Of a stretch of 64,000 bases of DNA, positions 59,367 through 64,000 are shown in pieces (within the stretch, counting starts at the first letter, position 1; each line of letters starts with the position of its first letter). The position numbers were made by a program, and so were the translations under genes. The DNA is from Rhynchopus sp. YZ270_cl-10. Taxonomy: Eukaryota; Euglenozoa; Diplonemea; Diplonemida; Diplonemidae. The stretch lies in NCBI GenBank assembly GCA_964035575.1, contig OZ037866.1:1-64000 (forward strand), in the 5' to 3' direction. The notes under the pieces are model-generated. The model was given only the letters and a program-made list of their open reading frames with translations, did no database searches and had not been told where the DNA came from.

Positions 59367-60052
59367 ACACAACCATCGCGAGGAGTGGTACATTAGGGAA
59401 GAGGTTGAAAAAGTGGGAACGCTTCCTCACCCCTCAGATCACACAGAGGAGAGCTAATAGGAGAATTGGGGGGGGGGGGGGGGGTTTTTTGGTAAAATAG
59501 AAGTTAAATTCTAGAATTTCGGGCACGATGTCACCAAAAACGCTGGAAAAAGTTACTTGTGTCTCTTCGTGTAGATAAGTATCGTGTTGCATTGCAGCAT
59601 CCACACATGGAAAAAAGAAAAAAGAAAAAAGGTGCAAAGAGAATAGGAGAATGGGGGGAAACACTCACGCAACCTTGCATTTTTTTTTAATGACATCTAC
59701 GTAACGGTGATGTCAGCAAAAAGGCGCACAAGGTACACTCACAAAAAGAAAAAAAAATCAATTTCACATACTTTCCTAAAAGAAGAGAAAGCAGGGGGGG
59801 AAAGTAAAAAAATCAAAACAAGAAGCTAGACTGTATTGCTTGGAACGCTTGTCAAGGCAGTTTAGTGCACGGAAAACAAGGATGCTGTGTCTCACCCTAT
59901 GGGTCGTGCAAAAATATAAATAAATATGATTGTGGTGAACCAGCACACTTGGTGGATATACACTAAAGCTTGATGACAAGGTTTGAAATAAAATAAAAAT
60001 TAGATTCAGCCAGCCTCGCTGATAGTCATGGAAATAAAGAAAGAAAACTTAA
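59367..60052. other. No gene seen; poly(G) run at ~59468-59484
   Basis: AT-rich sequence; nothing else recognised. Confidence 0.4.
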
Positions 60053-60084
60053 AAGATGAATGTGCCGCTCGCGCGCACATCTTT
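60053..60084 (+). repeat. Hairpin family A copy with alternative stem
   Basis: AAGATGAATGTGC, loop CGCTCGC, GCGCACATCTT. Outer AAGATG pairs perfectly with CATCTT. Confidence 0.6.
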
Positions 60085-60289
60085 CAAGAAAACTTTTGTA
60101 AGAAGTCTACTTTTCCTTCAAAACTTCACACAACAACGCTTTTATAAAAAAAAAATTTTGTGAGACACACCGTGCCAGGTTCTATGATGTGCACGGAACC
60201 ATCCTGCACCTGTTTGTCATACTGTTTCCCGTGCAATACATGAGGAAACGTTTCGCACTCGAAACTAGTATAAGTCTCTCATGGTGAGT

Positions 60290-60420
60290 CACACGGTGAC
60301 CCTGTTGGGAAATTATGTGCCAGGTTACGGGGTCCAAAACGGTGAAACTACACCGTGTAATTTCATTTGTTTTTGGACCCCGTAACTTGCCACTTAATTT
60401 CCCAACAAGGTCACCGTGTA
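60290..60420. mobile_element. Near-perfect 131-bp palindrome (foldback MITE)
   Basis: The left arm ACACGGTGACCCTGTTGGGA...GGGGTCCAAAAC and the right arm GTTTTTGGACCCCG...AGGTCACCGTGT are complementary over about 50 bases with few mismatches, around a ~30-base centre. No ORF. Confidence 0.85.
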
Positions 60421-60467
60421 ACTTTAACTGGTACAAAAATGCCGACCAAATACAATAGAGAAGTATT

Positions 60468-60504
60468 TCAACATATGCCTGCAATAAATTGACAGCACAG
60501 GTAT
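60468..60504 (+). repeat. Family D copy
   Basis: TTCAACATATGCCTGCAATA, AATTGACAGCACAGG. Confidence 0.7.
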
Positions 60505-60675
60505 AGGGATCAACAATGTTCCCAATCTTTCTACCAAAATACAATAGCAACTAAACAATACGATGAATAGCAAGACGAAGAATTAAACAAAGTTGTTTTG
60601 GATAAATGGACCGAACGGACACATCTAAAGAGAAATAAAAAGTGAAGGAGAAAAAAAGAAAAAAATAAATTGTGT

Positions 60676-60711
60676 AAGATGATTCTAGCCCTCTACGTGG
60701 TTAGTCATCTT
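60676..60711 (+). repeat. Hairpin family A copy with restored outer pairing
   Basis: AAGATGATTCTAGCC, loop region CTCTACGT, GGTTAGTCATCTT. The outer stem AAGATGA/TCATCTT is perfect, whereas most copies have TCACCTT. Inner CTAGCC/GGTTAG differs from CTAAGC/GCTTAG yet still pairs. Confidence 0.75.
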
Positions 60712-61410
60712 GAAGAAGAGATGATAAAAGAGAAGTTGAAAGTAAAAAAAAAAAAAAAACGCTTCAGTAGCACTGCAATAATAAAAAAAAGGGCCCCACT
60801 CTTGTCTCCAAAGGACCACACGCCACCCCATAACGCTACCTCGCATCCCCACCCCGCCCTCAGCCTTGATATGGGTGGTCGTGCAGTCAGCGTCATGCCT
60901 ACCTCGGTAGGTTACAATGAAAAAATAATTTAAAAAAGAAGAAGAAGAAAATTTCATATGGTTGAGAGAGAACGTAGTTTTGTGGGTTTAACGACAAAGA
61001 AACAGAAACGTTGATCTCATAGCTAACGTAAGCGTAGCTCAGTCACCTGAAAATCAAATAATACCTGTGTCACCCAACTAACAAACGTCATCCAGAAAAA
61101 AAAAATCTTTTTTTTGATAAATTGTTGGAGTGTAGTTGCCTCGGTTGTGTTGCCACAGTTGTGCAATCTTCACCTTTTCTTTTAGATGATATACGCAGGA
61201 GCGTGGTCCTGCTGTCATCCAGTTTAAAATGGAAGCTGTTTTTTGACAAAAAAAAAAAAAAATGCGATCTCAGCCCATTCTGACCTACGAATCACAGCAT
61301 TATCAAGAACAGCTCACATAACGTTTTGTGAGAGGGGGAAAAGAGTGGTCTAGAAAGTGGGCCATGGGGCCATAGGGGATAGCTGTAGTTGAAAATCAGT
61401 TGCTTTTTTT
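60712..61410. other. No gene seen
   Basis: AT-rich. GATAAATTGTTGGAGTGTAG at 61117 repeats GATAAATTGTTGGAGTAGTG at 55158, a further short family. TTGATCTCATAGCTAACG...CAGTCACCTG near 61010 may be a diverged hairpin copy. Confidence 0.4.
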
Positions 61411-61460
61411 AACTTGGTTGTATTAGCGTAGACACCCCAAGGATGAGCTACACTATTTTT
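61411..61460 (+). repeat. Family B copy
   Basis: AACTTGGTTGTATTAGCGTA, GACACCCCAAGGATGAGCTA, CACTATTTTT. Confidence 0.75.
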
Positions 61461-61559
61461 ATTTTTTTGTGTTCTGTTCGCAGTATACCATACGGTGACC
61501 ATGTAACATAGTAAATAGAAGGCTTTTTGCATACTATTGAAATACATGCAAAAAATCAT

Positions 61560-61598
61560 AAGATGAACCCAAGTCTTCTCGTGCTAGTTAGTCGCCTT
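61560..61598 (+). repeat. Hairpin family A copy
   Basis: AAGATGAACCCAAGTCTTCT, CGTGCTAGTTAGTCGCCTT. Confidence 0.65.
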
Positions 61599-61730
61599 CT
61601 GAAAAAAGAGAAGTTGAAAGTGCAAACGCCTCACCGTTCATCGGTGGGCGGGCACTAATAAATGCTTGCCTGCCCCCTGACTGAATATTTCTCAATACTT
61701 AGCAGGGATACCCAGGTGAGCATGCGTACA

Positions 61731-61732
<2 letters not shown>

Positions 61733-61768
<36 letters not shown>
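61733..61768. repeat. Poly(A) run next to family C
   Basis: About 36 A residues directly before CTGTAGTTGTTGATGCAGGC. Confidence 0.9.
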
Positions 61769-61770
<2 letters not shown>

Positions 61771-61778
61771 GTAGTTGT

Positions 61779-61945
61779 TGATGCAGGCACCTCCGACTGA
61801 CCCACATACGATGCCAGCCATCCGGATGAAAGCATGAACACCTGCGGTCAACAACAGTAGATGTAAAAAGGAAACCTAATGACTTGCTCGTACCGTAAGA
61901 GAACGAGGGCGGTTCACAACCGCTCGTCAGCCGGCGGCCCATCCG
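61779..61945 (+). repeat. Family C repeat, 5' half
   Basis: TTGATGCAGGCACCTCCGAC to GAGGGCGGTTCACAACCGCT and CAGCCGGCGGCCCATCCGCC, then A-rich sequence. Colinear with the first ~170 bp of 37721-38126. Confidence 0.8.
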
Positions 61946-62571
61946 CCAAATAAAATAAAAAAAAACAATATTACAGTGTTCCAAAAAAAAAAAAACATCA
62001 GAGACCTGATTTTGACCTAGTTTGCCGGTGTTGGCCGTTTGTTTGGTGTTCTCCGGAAGTTGCTATTGGGCAAATCAGGTGGCCTTGAACGTGAAACACA
62101 TTCCCAGTCATAATATTTTGGAAACCACTGCATTTTCTTACTTTTCTGTTAAAATTCTCTTCTGTTTTTCTGGGGTAAAAAATGGGAGGATGTAGAACTA
62201 TTTTATACCCTGGGGGGATTTAAAAAAAAAATGGGTCGCGCAAAAATAGTGATCTACGAGTTAAGACAAAACGAATCATAACAGTACAAAAATACATAAA
62301 ATAAGGGGGTCATATAAAGTGAAAGAAAGAGCTTGCGAAGGAAGAAAGAAAATGTTTGGTGCGATGGGAGATTACCTGATTTTCCCCATGAAATTTGTGT
62401 GGAGTTTTGGTGATATTTAAACCCCCTACACTCCACCCAAATTTTCAGGCAAAAAAATCGGATGAATTTCCCCAGGAGCACAAAAAAAATAAGAATGTGG
62501 AAAGCAGGAAAAACACGCCTATTACTTTTGGCGTGCGTCGACGATGGTATAGAATAAAAAGAAAAGTTGAT
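61946..62571. other. No gene seen
   Basis: AT-rich; no coding frame or repeat recognised. Confidence 0.4.
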
Positions 62572-62596
62572 AAGATGAAACCTGTTTAGTCACCTT
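62572..62596 (+). repeat. Hairpin family A copy lacking the loop
   Basis: AAGATGAAACCTGTTTAGTC, ACCTT. Both outer arms are kept, and most of the hairpin is missing. Confidence 0.55.
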
Positions 62597-62851
62597 TGAT
62601 CTAAACAATAACGAAATGAGCTCAAAATGTGCCTGCTCGCACACAAAAAAAAAAAATTTTTTTTTTTGCACGATGGACGTGTTCCGTTTGAGCACGTTCA
62701 TCGAAGAAGGACAAGATATATGATAATGAGTTTCCCCACTCTAAAAGGGGGGAAAGGGGATGTTATGGGGGAGTGTTTATGGGGTCCAAGGTACATTTGT
62801 AAACCTTCACAATTCTTGATAGGGCGAGAAAGTGACGTTTTTTTGTTTTTT

Positions 62852-62953
62852 TTGAAAACTTGGTTGTATTAGTGTAGACACCCGAGGATGAACTCCACTA
62901 CTTTGGTATAAAAAAAAAAAGGTGGATCTAAGCACCTCTCATGCTTGGTCACC
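62852..62953 (+). repeat. Family B (62852-62900) and hairpin family A (62921-62953) side by side
   Basis: GAAAACTTGGTTGTATTAGT, GTAGACACCCGAGGATGAAC, TCCACTA; then GGTGGATCTAAGC, ACCTCTCAT, GCTTGGTCACC. In this hairpin the left arm is GGTG, pairing fully with CACC. Confidence 0.75.
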
Positions 62954-63660
62954 AATAAAAGAAAGGGGGGAGCGTGATGGTTTGGCTTTGTGCCACGTGA
63001 GGGGGGAATGTGACGTGAAATCCACCCTTCGTAACAGTGTACCTTGGCGCAAGGGAAATTGAGAGAGAGTTTCTATGCAGCTATAAAGAAAAACTCTTCA
63101 GCAATAAAAGGCCTCTGATCTTTTTGATCTGGGAATTTCTGAGGTCAACACGTTTCCTAATGTGTAAGCAAACGCTGAGTGTGTTTCACCCAGTATTTTC
63201 CCAAAAAACAAAAAAAAAAAAACAAAATCAAGGGGAATAAGGAACATCTGAAGCAAACTTGACGCAGTGTATGGGATAAAGTGCTCAATAAAATGCCCTT
63301 GGTGGTTAACCAGTGGCTGTACAGTGAAAACACCCAGCCGTTTCCTTATGTAAGGAAACGCGTTTTGCTAAAAGTTTTCAAGAATAAAGGAAACAGAAAT
63401 GAAGGGGGGAAAGACTGGGTCTTCTTGTTTGTCACCTTTGGACAGTTACCTTTATTGTCAAAAAAAAAACAGGTATCATTCTGAGATTTGTATGCAATGT
63501 CAAATGACACCCTTTTTTTTTTGAAAAAAAATTGTTGAGACACGTGTTGTAATAGAATTTGATGTGATAAAACACGTAGGCGCTTTAGGGTACCTATTGT
63601 GCAATATGAAGAGATATTTTACAAACGGAACTGTGTTTGAAAGAAAGGACATTTGGTAAT
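62954..63660. other. No gene seen
   Basis: AT-rich; overlapping short frames only. Confidence 0.4.
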
Positions 63661-63700
63661 ATGGTGTTCCGGAGGGGGCCTATATTGACATGTCCTTGAC
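63661..63700 (+). repeat. Family E copy
   Basis: TGGTGTTCCGGAGGGGGCCT, ATATTGACATGTCCTTGAC; compare 56232-56275. Confidence 0.65.
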
Positions 63701-63739
63701 ACAAGGGGGTGGCACTTTATAATTTGTGTGGGTTTTTTG

Positions 63740-63850
63740 GCCGGGAAAAATGCATCGTCCAAAAATCCCGGCATTTGCATTTTTGACATCCGTCCGTCCA
63801 GTAGTGGGGTCACTTTGCCAAAATGGACAAGTTGTTGATACATACGTAAA
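63740..63850 (-). repeat. Inverted copy of the dispersed ~180-bp repeat
   Basis: GGCATTTGCATTTTTGACAT, CCGTCCGTCCAGTAGTGGGG and TCACTTTGCCAAAATGGACA are the complement of the core at 22185-22240. Confidence 0.75.
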
Positions 63851-63906
63851 TGCACACAAAAATAGCCGGCAAAATATAAAATGACAGTGTGTGGCTGACG
63901 ACCCCA

Positions 63907-63955
63907 AAATAGCAGAAAATAGCAGAAAATCGCAGAAAATAGCAGAAAATAGCAC
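63907..63955. repeat. (AGCAGAAAAT)n, about 5 copies
   Basis: Near-perfect 10-bp tandem repeat. Confidence 0.9.
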
Positions 63956-64000
63956 TTTGGGGGGGTTTTTTTGGGTTTGGTGGCTGGGTGGTGGTGTGGC

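Noticed and set aside
39091-62953. Hairpin family A as tRNA-Glu anticodon arms (7-base loop CTCTCGT)
   Set aside because: The loop resembles a CTC anticodon loop, but no D-arm, T-arm or acceptor stem is present around any copy.
1-64000. CRISPR array
   Set aside because: The tandem repeats have no unique spacers and the DNA is eukaryotic.

Overview
The window is nuclear DNA of a single-celled eukaryote. Protein genes have GT-AG introns with an almost invariant GTATGT/GTATGC donor, secreted and membrane proteins carry signal peptides, and much of the DNA is transposons, satellites and short repeats. All nine recognisable host genes between 23.2 and 53.8 kb lie on the minus strand, head to tail. 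Most have a pyrimidine tract ending in AG a few to about 40 bases before the ATG, as expected for spliced-leader acceptors on a polycistronic transcript. This layout, plus class III cyclases, stalked membrane proteins and 'FRPQIN'-type repeat proteins, fits Euglenozoa, perhaps a diplonemid. That assignment is an inference with low to moderate confidence, and no spliced-leader RNA gene was found.

Layout. 1-14.9 kb: two related LINE retrotransposons. LINE A (minus) has one open frame of about 2,900 codons with RT, a restriction-like endonuclease and three OTU-protease-like modules. LINE B (plus) is a 5'-truncated copy of a related family, inserted in the TTG/CTG-rich tract at the 5' side of LINE A, with a 46-base poly(A) and a 12-base target duplication. 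15.1-21.3 kb: a satellite and transposon block. A ~243-bp tandem unit is interrupted by a 764-bp hAT element (8-bp duplication) and by a 4.16-kb element with long AGATCT-rich inverted ends (6-bp duplication). The 4.16-kb element carries two satellites and a small intron-containing gene. 22.1-22.7 kb: a dispersed ~180-bp repeat.

23.2-53.8 kb is the gene array, read right to left on the minus strand: an HMG-box-like repeat protein (4 exons, about 1,657 aa), a degenerate inositol-phosphatase-like/repeat protein, an RRM protein of the VIP1 type (3 exons), a small conserved charged protein, a GH79-like glycosidase, a six-helix membrane cyclase, a secreted class I methyltransferase (3 exons), a stalked multi-pass membrane protein and a multicopper oxidase. 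Several are secretory-pathway proteins (multicopper oxidase, GH79, methyltransferase, stalked receptor-like protein), so the array looks partly devoted to the cell surface and extracellular chemistry. It does not read as one pathway. Terminal-inverted-repeat elements sit in two of the introns and fill one intergenic space.

53.8-64 kb has no gene I can support. It is an AT-rich mosaic of several short repeat families whose copies all have the same orientation. These include a ~35-nt hairpin family with apparent base-pair covariation, a ~400-bp family and several foldback elements.
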